DNA of 64,000 bases from Shewanella sp. Isolate11. GTDB lineage: Bacteria; Pseudomonadota; Gammaproteobacteria; Enterobacterales; Shewanellaceae. The notes beneath the pieces are model-generated. The model saw nothing but the letters and a program-made list of their open reading frames with translations, did no database searches and was not told the origin of the DNA. Shown here piece by piece: positions 43,068 through 51,815 of this stretch (the first letter of the stretch is position 1; each line of letters begins with the position of its first letter). The stretch spans positions 62,477 through 126,476 of the forward strand of contig NZ_JAKEVF010000002.1 of assembly GCF_022398315.1 (NCBI RefSeq), given 5' to 3'. A program made the translations under genes and the position numbers.

Positions 43068-44774
43068 TTAGTTATTACCATTAGGGTCGATACGGAATTC
43101 ACCTAAATCTTTGCCTTTGTAGTCCATCACATGTACTGAACAGGCCATACAAGGGTCAAATGAGTGAATAATACGTAAGACTTCGAGCGGCTTAGTCGGA
43201 TCTTCAAGTTTCAGCCCGTGCAGCGAGGCTTCATAGGGGCCAATTTTACCCTTGATGTCGACGGGGCCAGCATTCCAGGTGGTCGGCACTACAGCTTGAT
43301 AGTTCTCTACCAATCCGTTTTTAATGCGGATCCAATGACTAAGCATCCCGCGAGGCGCTTCAATCATGGCGTGACCCACATACTCTTTGCTTGAGTCGAT
43401 TTCAGGTTTCACATAGGTACTTTCGTCGACTTGAATATTTTTTATCAGTGCATCGAAGGTTTTCAGCCCTTCCTCTGCCACAATCACTGTCTGTAACATG
43501 CGCGCAGCGGTACGCCCCAGCGTAGTGAAGAGGGCTTCGACAGGCAGTCCTGTGGCTTCTAGTAGACCGTTAACGGCATCAACCACCACCTTGTTGCCTC
43601 GGGCGTAGCTCACAAGTAGGCATGAGAGTGGACCCACTTCTACCGGCTCACCTTGGTATCGTGGCGATTTAACCCAGCTGTACTTACCGTCACCATCGAC
43701 CGTTGGCAGCTTGCCATAAACCGTGTCACGTTCGACAAATCCGGTGTAGTTGGGAACTGTGGTGCCATCGTAAGGATGTTGAGGGCCATCGGCGTCATAC
43801 CAAGCGTGGCTCACATCTTCTTTGATCAATTCAGGGTTGAGATCGCTGACGCCCGCTAAGTCGCCATTCATGATTACGCCTTGGTCGAACATGTATTCGC
43901 CGTTGGCTAATACGAAGTCGTTAGTGGCTAGGAAGTTCTTCACATTGACGCCACCTAAGACACTGGGTTCACCACCAAAGGCTTCTGCAGCCATCACAAT
44001 ATCGGCTTTGTAAGCACGGTGAATAAAGTCAGCCACGATAGCGTGTTTTTGCTTCCATTCTTGCAGGCGAGCAGGACTTAACATGTCACGTACTGAGGTG
44101 ACACCACCCACGACTAAGGATTGTGGATGAGGCTGCTTACCACCGAAAATAGCCAGCATTTCAGCCGCAACACGCTGTACTTCTAGTGCTTTAAGGTAGT
44201 GAGACAGGGCAATTAAGTTTTGCTCTGGGGTGAATTTATAAGTGCCATTGCCCCAGTAGGCGTTGGCAAAGGGGCCAAGCTTTCCGGTTTCAACGAAGCC
44301 TTTGACTCGTTCTTGTACCGCACGTAATTCACCTTCACCTGCGGCAATGGGTTTGTCGGTATATTTCAATGCCACTTGGGCTGCAGCGGCTGGATCGGCG
44401 CTGAGTGCGGAAACCACATCAACCCAATCTAGTCCATGTAGATGATAGAAATGCACAATATGATCATGCATATACAGTGAGGTTTGCATTAGCGAGCGCA
44501 GGTATTTGGCATTAAGCGGGATTTTTACCCCTAAGGCATTTTCAACCGCTTCGGTACCACAGCGATAGTGTGAATAGGTACACACACCACAGATACGCTG
44601 AACAATGAGTCCAACATCCATCGGCGTACGTCCTTTGAGGATCACTTCGATGCCTCGCCAAAGGGTCGAGGAGGACCAAGCCTTTTGCACGACATTGTTT
44701 TCATCAACTTCCACTTCGATGCGCAAATGACCTTCGATGCGGGTGATGGGGTCGATAACTACACGTTTGCTCAT
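43068..44774 (-). CDS. hyaB: HyaB, [NiFe] hydrogenase large subunit
   Basis: This is a 568-residue catalytic subunit. The L1 motif RIEGHLRIEV lies near residue 12. L2, RICGVCTYSHYR near 62, gives two Ni-Fe ligating Cys. The C-terminal DPCMACSVH near 547 gives the other two, and is followed by a 15-residue tail beginning VMDYKGKDLG that HyaD should remove after the His. This is a complete active site for H2 oxidation or evolution in the periplasm. I chose the ATG at 44774 (MSKRVVIDP); an upstream frame to 44849 overlaps hyaA. Confidence 0.97.
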   Translation of the reverse strand: MSKRVVIDPITRIEGHLRIEVEVDENNVVQKAWSSSTLWRGIEVILKGRTPMDVGLIVQRICGVCTYSHYRCGTEAVENALGVKIPLNAKYLRSLMQTSLYMHDHIVHFYHLHGLDWVDVVSALSADPAAAAQVALKYTDKPIAAGEGELRAVQERVKGFVETGKLGPFANAYWGNGTYKFTPEQNLIALSHYLKALEVQRVAAEMLAIFGGKQPHPQSLVVGGVTSVRDMLSPARLQEWKQKHAIVADFIHRAYKADIVMAAEAFGGEPSVLGGVNVKNFLATNDFVLANGEYMFDQGVIMNGDLAGVSDLNPELIKEDVSHAWYDADGPQHPYDGTTVPNYTGFVERDTVYGKLPTVDGDGKYSWVKSPRYQGEPVEVGPLSCLLVSYARGNKVVVDAVNGLLEATGLPVEALFTTLGRTAARMLQTVIVAEEGLKTFDALIKNIQVDESTYVKPEIDSSKEYVGHAMIEAPRGMLSHWIRIKNGLVENYQAVVPTTWNAGPVDIKGKIGPYEASLHGLKLEDPTKPLEVLRIIHSFDPCMACSVHVMDYKGKDLGEFRIDPNGNN

Positions 44775-44778
44775 TGGA

Positions 44779-45915
44779 TTATTCCTCCCTCGAATTAGCG
44801 ATAACGCTGGCGACAGCATGAGCGCCAATACCGACGACGGTCGCTCCAAGAATGACTGCGCCTATGGTGTCTGCGCTGGCATCGAGGCCATGAAGTAGTT
44901 GCCTGCCAAGAGGTTTTTCAAAATCAGCCATATCATCCCAGAAGTTGGGTTCAGAGCATCCCATACAGCCATGTCCTGCAAGAACAGGCCAGCTGGTGTG
45001 GTGATTGAAACGTTCAGTAGGGCAGTTGTTATAGGTATAAGGGCCTTTACAACCCACTTTATAGAGGCAGTAGCCTTCTTTTGCACCTTGATCGCCAAAG
45101 GTTTCGACAAACTCTCCGGCGTCGAAACGGCCGCGACGCTCACAATTGTCGTGTACCCTTGCGCCATAGGCCCATTTAGGTCGATTGAACATATCCAAGG
45201 CCGGTAGCTTGCCGAACATAATGAAGTACATTAAAGTACCGACAATGTTTTTCTCACTCGGTGGACAACCGCCTAAGTTTACAACGGTTTTATTTACCAC
45301 TTGGTCAACTCCTTTAGCACCCGTGGGATTAGGTGCCGCAGCTTGTACTCCGCCAAAGGCGGCACAGGTTCCCACTGAGATAATCGCAGCTGCACCTTCG
45401 GCGGCATGTTTAACGATTTCTAGTCCAGTGTGACCTTTGCAACCAACGGTGAGGTAAGCGCCGTTGTTCGCAGTGGGTATGGCGCCTTCAACGGCAAGTA
45501 AATAGTTACCTTTATAGGCCTCCATCGCATGTTCAAGGTTTTCTTCCGCTTGCCAACCGGCAGCTGCCATTAAGGTTTCGTGGTATTCCAGAGACACATG
45601 ATCGAAGATCAATGAATCTAAGTTGGGTGTATCGGCGCGCACCAGCGATTCGGAGCAGCCAGTACATTCGGCCATGTGTAACCAAATCAAGGGAACTCTG
45701 TCAGCCAGTTCGGCGGCTTCGGCTACAAGCGAGCTAAAAGGTAGGGGAAGCGCTAACATCGCAGTAACTGCTGCGCTCCATTTCATAAAATCTCGTCGGG
45801 TAATACCGTGCTCGTCCATTTTAGTTTGCAAAGAATGAGCATGGCGAGGTGCTAAGCTGCGTAACATCTTTATACGCGCTTGGCCTTGTTGATATAAGGC
45901 GGCATGTGTGTCCAT
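44779..45915 (-). CDS. hyaA: HyaA, [NiFe] hydrogenase small subunit with Tat signal
   Basis: This is a 378-residue iron-sulfur subunit. The twin-arginine motif TRRDFMKW near residue 38 leads a Tat signal; the mature part begins near AELADRVPLIW. The proximal cluster region is AECTGCSESLV, with the standard Cys pair and Gly where O2-tolerant enzymes carry an extra Cys; VGTCAAFGGVQ likewise has Gly at the second extra-Cys position. Distal and medial cluster Cys follow in CLYKVGCKGPYTYNNC and GCMGCSEPNFWD. A C-terminal membrane helix (GAVILGATVVGIGAHAVASV) anchors it. The start is ATG 45915; ATG 45960 is less likely. Confidence 0.97.
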   Translation of the reverse strand: MDTHAALYQQGQARIKMLRSLAPRHAHSLQTKMDEHGITRRDFMKWSAAVTAMLALPLPFSSLVAEAAELADRVPLIWLHMAECTGCSESLVRADTPNLDSLIFDHVSLEYHETLMAAAGWQAEENLEHAMEAYKGNYLLAVEGAIPTANNGAYLTVGCKGHTGLEIVKHAAEGAAAIISVGTCAAFGGVQAAAPNPTGAKGVDQVVNKTVVNLGGCPPSEKNIVGTLMYFIMFGKLPALDMFNRPKWAYGARVHDNCERRGRFDAGEFVETFGDQGAKEGYCLYKVGCKGPYTYNNCPTERFNHHTSWPVLAGHGCMGCSEPNFWDDMADFEKPLGRQLLHGLDASADTIGAVILGATVVGIGAHAVASVIANSREE

Positions 45916-45993
45916 GGGTAACCCTTTTTCATAGATAAAAATGTATTGCCATGTTTTCAATGATTAGTGTAAGTAGCGTGCTTAGTGGCGATA

Positions 45994-46007
45994 TTGATTT
46001 ATGTCAA
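45994..46007. promoter_or_regulatory. FNR/EtrA-type site in front of hyaA
   Basis: TTGATTTATGTCAA matches TTGAT-N4-ATCAA at nine of ten positions. On the minus strand a TACACT -10-like hexamer at 45971-45966 would start transcription near 45959, exactly 41.5 bases from the site centre, the class II activator geometry. A second CRP-like palindrome lies at 46053-46068. The rest of the 336-base divergent gap (45916-46251) holds no gene. Confidence 0.65.
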
Positions 46008-46052
46008 CCTTTTAGAAAAGATGTGATGTTTGCACTTATGTAAGTAAAATCT

Positions 46053-46068
46053 TATGAGCTAGATCATC
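46053..46068. promoter_or_regulatory. CRP/FNR-like palindrome in the hyaA-CBS gene gap
   Basis: TATGAGCTAGATCATC keeps the TGA-N6-TCA core and the central CTAGAT seen in Shewanella CRP-type sites, with imperfect flanks. It is 60 bases from the FNR-type site and could serve hyaA, the CBS gene or both. Confidence 0.4.
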
Positions 46069-46251
46069 TTTTGTTAAAACCTTGAGACAAAATGTCCCGG
46101 TCGCCGAACGGTCTGTGAGCGAGTTCAAGTTCATTTACTGAAAAGCGCATAAACGATTTCGCAGCTGGGTGATTTTTATTTGATAAATTTTCGGCGCATT
46201 TTGCGCAGGCTATATACACTTAGTGGGAAAGTTTTAAAAAGGAGCTAGGTT

Positions 46252-46671
46252 ATGGAGTCAATGAAAGTTGTTGATTATATGGATCGCCAACCTGTGTTAC
46301 TGCATGCCAATATGACGCTGGCAGCGGCGGTTGATAAGCTATTAGCACAAAAAAAACTTGGGGCAGCGGTCGTTAATGAGCAAGGGATTTTAGTGGGGTT
46401 CTTGTCGCAACAAGATTGTTTGGCCGTGATGCTTAAAAGTACTTACCACTGTGATTTAACTGCAAATGTGAGCGATTGTATGCGCACCGATGTGTTAACG
46501 GTAAGCCGAGAAACGCCCATTATCACCTTGGCCGAGCAGATGTTGCAGGCTAAACCTAAGATCTATCCCGTAGTAGACGAGCATAAAAAAGTGCTGGGCA
46601 TTGTCGATAGAAACGCGGTGCTTAGAGCCATCAATATCTCAATGCAAGAGTGTTACCTCAAACCAGCATAA
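46252..46671 (+). CDS. tandem CBS-domain protein
   Basis: This is a 139-residue protein made only of two CBS motifs: VVDYMDRQPVLLHANMTLAA near 5, and SDCMRTDVLTVSRETPIITLA near 75 followed by VVDEHKKVLGIVDRNAVLRA. CBS pairs bind adenosyl nucleotides and sense energy state. AAGGAG lies upstream of the ATG. It is divergent from the hydrogenase operon across a region with FNR/CRP sites, so co-regulation with hydrogenase is possible. No partner domain is fused. Confidence 0.9.
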   Translation: MESMKVVDYMDRQPVLLHANMTLAAAVDKLLAQKKLGAAVVNEQGILVGFLSQQDCLAVMLKSTYHCDLTANVSDCMRTDVLTVSRETPIITLAEQMLQAKPKIYPVVDEHKKVLGIVDRNAVLRAINISMQECYLKPA

Positions 46672-47015
46672 TAATCATCGATTTAATTAGCTCGATGGCC
46701 TTTTAGTTTGCCTTTCTGCTTTAGTGACTAATACCCATCTATATCAAGCCAAAGCTCGCCTGTTAGGCGTGTTTTTGGCTTGCTACTTCTGCGTTGAATG
46801 GCCTCACAAGGGAATAACCATTACATCATTCATCCGCCTTGAATGAGTGGCCTAAAATTCGCTGAGTAGATCACTTTCTTAGACTGATTGCTCTAAGAAA
46901 CTAAATGAAACTAAAAGGTGGCTAAATTCGGCGATAAAATACGATTTGTCATACCCAAAGCCTAGCTTAATTGGTAGGATCCTTTTTTTGTGTCTTCTTT
47001 TATTGGGTTTTGCTT
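46672..47015. other. structured intergenic region upstream of hrpA
   Basis: This 344-base gap contains several hairpins in a row. CAAGCCAAA (46745-46753) pairs with TTTGGCTTG (46774-46782), enclosing CGCCT/AGGCG. TCATTCA and TGAATGA form a 7-bp stem around position 46840. TTTCTTAGA (46875-46883) pairs with TCTAAGAAA (46892-46900). The gap has no gene. Possibilities are a structured RNA leader of hrpA or a dispersed intergenic repeat; nothing in the window decides. Confidence 0.5.
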
Positions 47016-50000
47016 TTGAATTCGCCACATCACCCCCTGTCTAATGCCTTCTTAAAGCTGTGTTATCAACTTGATGCCTCTAAGATCCGTCGTCGTCTGT
47101 TTCGTTTAAACAAGCAGCAAGATAGTGATAAAAAGCGTGCTGAGCTCGATAAACTTGAAGCGATTGCAATAGAGGCGGCGGCGAAAGTTCAGCAGCGCAG
47201 AAATGACTTGCCTGAAATAAGCTATCCAGAAGAGCTGCCTATTTCGCAAAAGCGTGATGAAATTGCCCGAGCGATTGCCGGCCATCAAGTAGTGATTGTT
47301 GCCGGTGAAACCGGTTCGGGTAAGACCACCCAACTGCCTAAAATCTGCTTAGAGTTAGGCTTAGGGACAAGAGGATTAATTGGTCATACACAACCGCGTC
47401 GTTTGGCAGCGCGCAGTGTCGCGACCCGTGTGGCCGAGGAATTAGCCAGCCCACTTGGAGAAGTGGTTGGTTTTAAGGTTCGCTTTGCCGATGCCATTAA
47501 ACCCAGCTCCTATATCAAGTTGATGACCGACGGTATCTTGTTGGCCGAACTTACTTCAGATAAATACCTCGATCAGTATGACACCATCATCATTGATGAA
47601 GCCCATGAGCGAAGCCTGAATATCGATTTCATTTTGGGTTATCTCAAAAATGTCCTTAAAAAGCGTCCCGATCTTAAGGTGATCATCACCTCGGCCACCA
47701 TAGATGTGGAGCGTTTCTCAAAGCACTTTAACAATGCCCCAGTAATTGAAGTCTCAGGGCGTACATATCCGGTGGAGACCCGTTACCGCCCTCTAGTGCG
47801 CGACCAAGATGAAGATTTAGATTTGACCGAAGGTATTTTTGCCGCGGTGGAAGAGCTGATGCGTGAAGGCACTGGCGATATTCTGATCTTTATGAATGGT
47901 GAGCGTGAAATTCGCGATGTAGCCGACCAGCTTAACAAACAACAATATCGTGATACCGAAATTTTACCCTTGTATGCGCGCTTGTCTTATGGGGAACAAT
48001 CTAAGGTATTTAAGAGCCATATTGGCCGCCGTATTGTGCTGGCGACTAACGTGGCCGAGACCTCACTAACGGTTCCGGGGATCCGTTATGTTATTGACCC
48101 TGGTACCGCTCGTATCAGTCGCTACAGTTACCGAACCAAAGTTCAGCGCTTACCAATTGAGCCTATCTCACAAGCCAGTGCTAATCAGCGTCAGGGACGT
48201 TGTGGTCGTGTGGCCCCGGGGATCTGTATTCGTCTCTATGATGAAACCGACTTTAACAGTCGTCCCGAGTTTACTGACCCTGAGATCCTTCGCACCAACT
48301 TAGCCTCGGTGATTTTGCAGATGCTCGCCATTGGACTAGGTGATATTGAAGGTTTCCCTTTTATTCAGCCACCTGATTCACGTTATATCCGCGATGGTTT
48401 TTTACTGCTTGAAGAGTTGCAATCGGTTAAAAAGCACAAAGGCCAGCTACAGCTGACGCCTCTAGGTCGACAGTTAGCATCAATTCCGGTTGACCCAAGA
48501 CTGGCACGTATGGTGATCCAAGCCAATGAATATGGCTGTTTGCATGAGGTGTTGGTGATTACCGCAGGCTTATCTATTCAAGACCCTCGAGAGCGTCCAC
48601 TCGATAAGAAGCAGGCGGCGGATGAAGCCCATAGACGTTTCAATGACAAAGACTCGGACTTTATGGCATGGGTAAACCTGTGGGATCACATTAAAACTGA
48701 GCAGAAGGCACATAGCGCTAGTCAATTCAGAAAACGTTGTAAGCAGGAGTTTTTAGCCTATCTTCGTGTGCGTGAGTGGCAGGACTTATACGCTCAACTG
48801 CGTCAGGCGGTGCACGATTTAAAATGGAAGCTCAATAGCGAGCCTGCCGATTATGAATTACTGCATAAATCGCTGCTAACAGGCCTGCTGAGCCATGTGG
48901 GTTTTAAAGATAAAGACAACGAGTATGTTGGTGCCAGAAACCGTAAGTTTTTCGTGTTTCCCGGCTCGCCACTGGCAAAGAAAGGCCCCAAATGGGTTAT
49001 GGCAGCCGAACTGACCGAAACTTCACGTTTGTTCGCTCGTTGCTGCGCTAAAATTCAGCCGGAGTGGATTGAGCCGCTCGCGGCGCATTTAGTAAAGAAA
49101 AACTATCTAGAGCCACATTTTGAGGCAAAACAGGGCAGTGTGGTCGCCTTGGAAAATCAGCAACTTTATGGTTTGACTATCGTCAATCGTCGCCGGGTGC
49201 AATATGGCCCTATCGAACCTGTCGAAGCGCGTGAGATTTTTATTCGTAGCGCCTTAGCCGATGGCGAGCTGCGAACCAATGAAGCCTTTTTCGTTAAAAA
49301 TCGTAAGCTGTTACAAGATATTGAAGCTTTAGAGCATAAGTCGCGCCGCCGAGATATTCTGGTAGATGAGCAAGCGCTGTATGCTTTTTATGAGCCGCGT
49401 ATTCCTCAAGGCATTTATAACGCGCCTAAGTTACTTAGCTGGTGGAAGAAAGAGAAACGGCAAAATCCAGATTTGCTCGACTTTGAACGTGAACAGTTGA
49501 TGAAGCGCTCGGATGAGCATATTTCGGCGTTGGATTTTCCTGATTATTGGCATCAAGGCAACTTAAAGCTAAGTCTCAGTTATCATTTTGAGCCAGCAGA
49601 CAGTGACGATGGGGTGTCGGTGCATATTCCTGTTGCCTTGCTTAATCAAATCGATAGTGCAGGGTTTGACTGGCAAGTGCCGGGACTGAGGGAAGAGAAA
49701 TGTATCGCCTTGATAAAATCTTTGCCTAAGACGCTAAGACGTAACTTTGTGCCCGCGCCTGATTATGCTCATGCCTGCTTACAGGCGATGACGAGTCAGC
49801 AAAATACTCAATCTAAAAATGGTAAAAACAGCACTAATGAGTTGAATTTGCTTGAAGCCATGTGTAAGCAACTATTGCGAATGAGCGGTGTACGGATAAG
49901 TGCTGATGATTTTGATGTAAGCCAGCTAACTCAACATCTGTTGATTAACTTCAAGGTAGAAGATGATAAAGGCAAGCTTATTGCTCAAGGCCGAGATCTA

Positions 50001-50930
50001 GAGCTGCTTAAAGGTCAATTGCAAGGGCAAGTGACCCAAGCTATTCGTAATGTGGCTGAAACTGGCATAGAGCAACAAGCGTTAACCGCTTGGAGTTTTG
50101 GTGAGCTGCCTAAGCAGTATGAAAAGCGTAAAGGCAATTTTGAAGTCAAAGCGTTTCCTGCGTTGGTGGATGATATGTCCAGTGTGTCTATCGCGCTGTT
50201 TGACGATGAAAATGAAGCAAACCGCGCGCATCGTAACGGTGTACAGCGTTTGCTATTACTCAATATCCCATCGCCGGTGAAACACCTGCAAAACAGCTTG
50301 CCCAATAAGGCGAAGTTGGCGATGTATTTTAATCCGTTTGGCCAAGTGCAATATTTGATCGATGATATTTTGTCGGCTGCGGTACAGCAGTTGCTGGATG
50401 AAAAAGGCATTGATGTCCGCAGCGAGCAAGCCTTCGAGCAAGCTAAAGATTGGGTGCGACAAGAGCTTAATCCTACCGCGGCTAAATTGGCCTTACAGGT
50501 TGAAGAGATCTTAACCTTATATCAGAAGGTGAAGAAGCGCCTTAAAGGTAAAATAAGCCTAGATATCGCTTTTGCAATGAGTGACATTCAAACCCAGCTC
50601 GATAAACTGGTGTTTAAAGGGTTTGTCGAGCAATCTGGTTGGCAGCGCCTAAGTGATTTAGTGCGATATATTAAGGCGATAGATAATCGACTGGATAAAT
50701 TACCTGTCGATCCAAATCGTGACCGCTTACATTTGCACAGCATTACAAATGTGCAGCAGGCCTTAGACGCTCAGCTTGCCAAAGTACCACGTACTTCGCC
50801 AACACCCGATGCGCTGCTCGATGCCCGCTGGATGATTGAAGAGTATCGAGTGTCCTGTTTTGCCCAGGTTTTGGGAACAGCTTATCCTATCTCTGAAAAG
50901 CGGATTCTCAATCGAATTAACGAAGTTTGA
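47016..50930 (+). CDS. hrpA: HrpA, DEAH-box ATP-dependent RNA helicase
   Basis: This is a protein of about 1,304 residues. Helicase motifs appear in order: GETGSGKTTQLPK near residue 95, TQPRRLAARSVA near 124, IIDEAHERSLNID near 195, TSATIDVERF near 225, and in domain 2 LATNVAETSLTVPGIRYVIDPG near 346 and QRQGRCGRVAPG near 388. The HA2, OB-fold and long C-terminal DUF3418 regions follow. HrpA resolves stalled ribosomes on mRNA. The start is uncertain: a TTG at 47016 avoids the odd hydrophobic stretch of the longest frame, which begins at 46971; no good ribosome binding site supports either. A terminator follows. Confidence 0.93.
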   Translation: MNSPHHPLSNAFLKLCYQLDASKIRRRLFRLNKQQDSDKKRAELDKLEAIAIEAAAKVQQRRNDLPEISYPEELPISQKRDEIARAIAGHQVVIVAGETGSGKTTQLPKICLELGLGTRGLIGHTQPRRLAARSVATRVAEELASPLGEVVGFKVRFADAIKPSSYIKLMTDGILLAELTSDKYLDQYDTIIIDEAHERSLNIDFILGYLKNVLKKRPDLKVIITSATIDVERFSKHFNNAPVIEVSGRTYPVETRYRPLVRDQDEDLDLTEGIFAAVEELMREGTGDILIFMNGEREIRDVADQLNKQQYRDTEILPLYARLSYGEQSKVFKSHIGRRIVLATNVAETSLTVPGIRYVIDPGTARISRYSYRTKVQRLPIEPISQASANQRQGRCGRVAPGICIRLYDETDFNSRPEFTDPEILRTNLASVILQMLAIGLGDIEGFPFIQPPDSRYIRDGFLLLEELQSVKKHKGQLQLTPLGRQLASIPVDPRLARMVIQANEYGCLHEVLVITAGLSIQDPRERPLDKKQAADEAHRRFNDKDSDFMAWVNLWDHIKTEQKAHSASQFRKRCKQEFLAYLRVREWQDLYAQLRQAVHDLKWKLNSEPADYELLHKSLLTGLLSHVGFKDKDNEYVGARNRKFFVFPGSPLAKKGPKWVMAAELTETSRLFARCCAKIQPEWIEPLAAHLVKKNYLEPHFEAKQGSVVALENQQLYGLTIVNRRRVQYGPIEPVEAREIFIRSALADGELRTNEAFFVKNRKLLQDIEALEHKSRRRDILVDEQALYAFYEPRIPQGIYNAPKLLSWWKKEKRQNPDLLDFEREQLMKRSDEHISALDFPDYWHQGNLKLSLSYHFEPADSDDGVSVHIPVALLNQIDSAGFDWQVPGLREEKCIALIKSLPKTLRRNFVPAPDYAHACLQAMTSQQNTQSKNGKNSTNELNLLEAMCKQLLRMSGVRISADDFDVSQLTQHLLINFKVEDDKGKLIAQGRDLELLKGQLQGQVTQAIRNVAETGIEQQALTAWSFGELPKQYEKRKGNFEVKAFPALVDDMSSVSIALFDDENEANRAHRNGVQRLLLLNIPSPVKHLQNSLPNKAKLAMYFNPFGQVQYLIDDILSAAVQQLLDEKGIDVRSEQAFEQAKDWVRQELNPTAAKLALQVEEILTLYQKVKKRLKGKISLDIAFAMSDIQTQLDKLVFKGFVEQSGWQRLSDLVRYIKAIDNRLDKLPVDPNRDRLHLHSITNVQQALDAQLAKVPRTSPTPDALLDARWMIEEYRVSCFAQVLGTAYPISEKRILNRINEV

Positions 50931-50950
50931 CTTGATTTCATTCAATATTA

Positions 50951-50977
50951 AGCACCTGTTACCAGGTGCTTTTTTTT
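50951..50977 (+). terminator. intrinsic terminator of hrpA
   Basis: AGCACCTG, TTAC loop, CAGGTGCT and a run of seven T residues. The remainder of the 414-base gap to napE (50978-51344) holds the nap regulatory site and no gene. Confidence 0.95.
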
Positions 50978-51160
50978 ATTCTTTTACAACTACCCCTATC
51001 GATATATTTTGTCATGTTAAACCACTTTATTGCTTACCAATTCCTCGAATAAGAACTATGTTTCAGTAAATTATGAATAGCTAATGTATTCATTTAATTG
51101 CTTTCTCAATCGAAAATTACACTTGTAGTGAGTGATCTAGGTTTTATCTGTACTAAAAGG

Positions 51161-51174
51161 ATGATCTAGATCAA
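51161..51174. promoter_or_regulatory. FNR/CRP-type palindrome upstream of napE
   Basis: ATGATCTAGATCAA is a near-perfect TTGAT-N4-ATCAA site, the core TGATCTAGATCA being an exact palindrome that also resembles a CRP site. A TATACA hexamer at 51203-51208 lies about 38 bases from its centre. The nap operon begins 171 bases downstream of the site. A related half-site, TGATCTAG, sits at 51133-51140. Confidence 0.65.
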
Positions 51175-51344
51175 ACATGCATACAGTTTACTGATTAAGA
51201 GGTATACAGATTGTTAACTCGTTATTGCTAACATGCTGCATAAGGAGATTAGTGCTGTAATTGGCTGTCTTACTTAACAAAATTTAGCTCATATTGTCGT
51301 TCTGTACCCTAGGTGCAAAACTGACATGATCTGTTGGAGGATGC

Positions 51345-51503
51345 ATGAGTTCCACATCAAATGAAGAGAAAAGTTTAGAGCTGAAAATATTTGTGTTTCT
51401 AACCGTTTTTCTTGCACCACTGCTTTCTGTGTTATTGGTTTCTGGACTGGGGTTTGCCATCTGGTTTAGCCAGATCATTATGGGGCCACCAGGCGCAGGC
51501 TAA
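51345..51503 (+). CDS. napE: NapE, small membrane protein of periplasmic nitrate reductase
   Basis: This is a 52-residue protein, MSSTSNEEKSLELKIFVFLT at the start, with one transmembrane helix (VFLAPLLSVLLVSGLGFAIW) and a short GPPGAG tail. This is the usual NapE layout. GGAGG precedes the ATG by four bases. The role of NapE is not firmly known; it accompanies NapEDABC-type operons. It starts the operon 54 bases before napD. Confidence 0.88.
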   Translation: MSSTSNEEKSLELKIFVFLTVFLAPLLSVLLVSGLGFAIWFSQIIMGPPGAG

Positions 51504-51557
51504 TTCAAGTTATTAAATAAGTAAGAAAAACTAATTAAATAAAGAGTGATTTTATTA

Positions 51558-51815
51558 ATGAGCAAAGAACTTCACGTAACAAGCTTAGTGGTTCAGGTAA
51601 AACCTGAGCAGATGTCTAATGTTAGGCAGGCCATTATGAAGATGGAAAATGCTGAGCTGTCTGTTAACGATGAGGTAAAACTCGTGGTGGTGTTGGAAGG
51701 CGAGACTCAGAAGGGGTTATTGTCCGATATCGAGACCATAAACCATATTGAGGGTGTATTGTCGGCCGCGATGGTTTATCACCAAAGTGAAATGCTTGAA
51801 GAGGGTGAGAAATGA
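51558..51815 (+). CDS. napD: NapD, NapA-specific chaperone
   Basis: This is an 85-residue protein with a ferredoxin-like fold: [20 protein letters not shown] at the start and [16 protein letters not shown] at the end. NapD binds the Tat signal of NapA until the cofactor is inserted. The start is ATG 51558; an in-frame TTG at 51546 is unlikely. It overlaps napA by four bases (ATGA). Confidence 0.93.
   Translation: MSKELHVTSLVVQVKPEQMSNVRQAIMKMENAELSVNDEVKLVVVLEGETQKGLLSDIETINHIEGVLSAAMVYHQSEMLEEGEK

Noticed and set aside
46971-47015. Extended hydrophobic N terminus of HrpA as a membrane anchor
   Set aside because: HrpA is a soluble helicase; the stretch comes from reading the longest open frame before the probable start and has no ribosome binding site.
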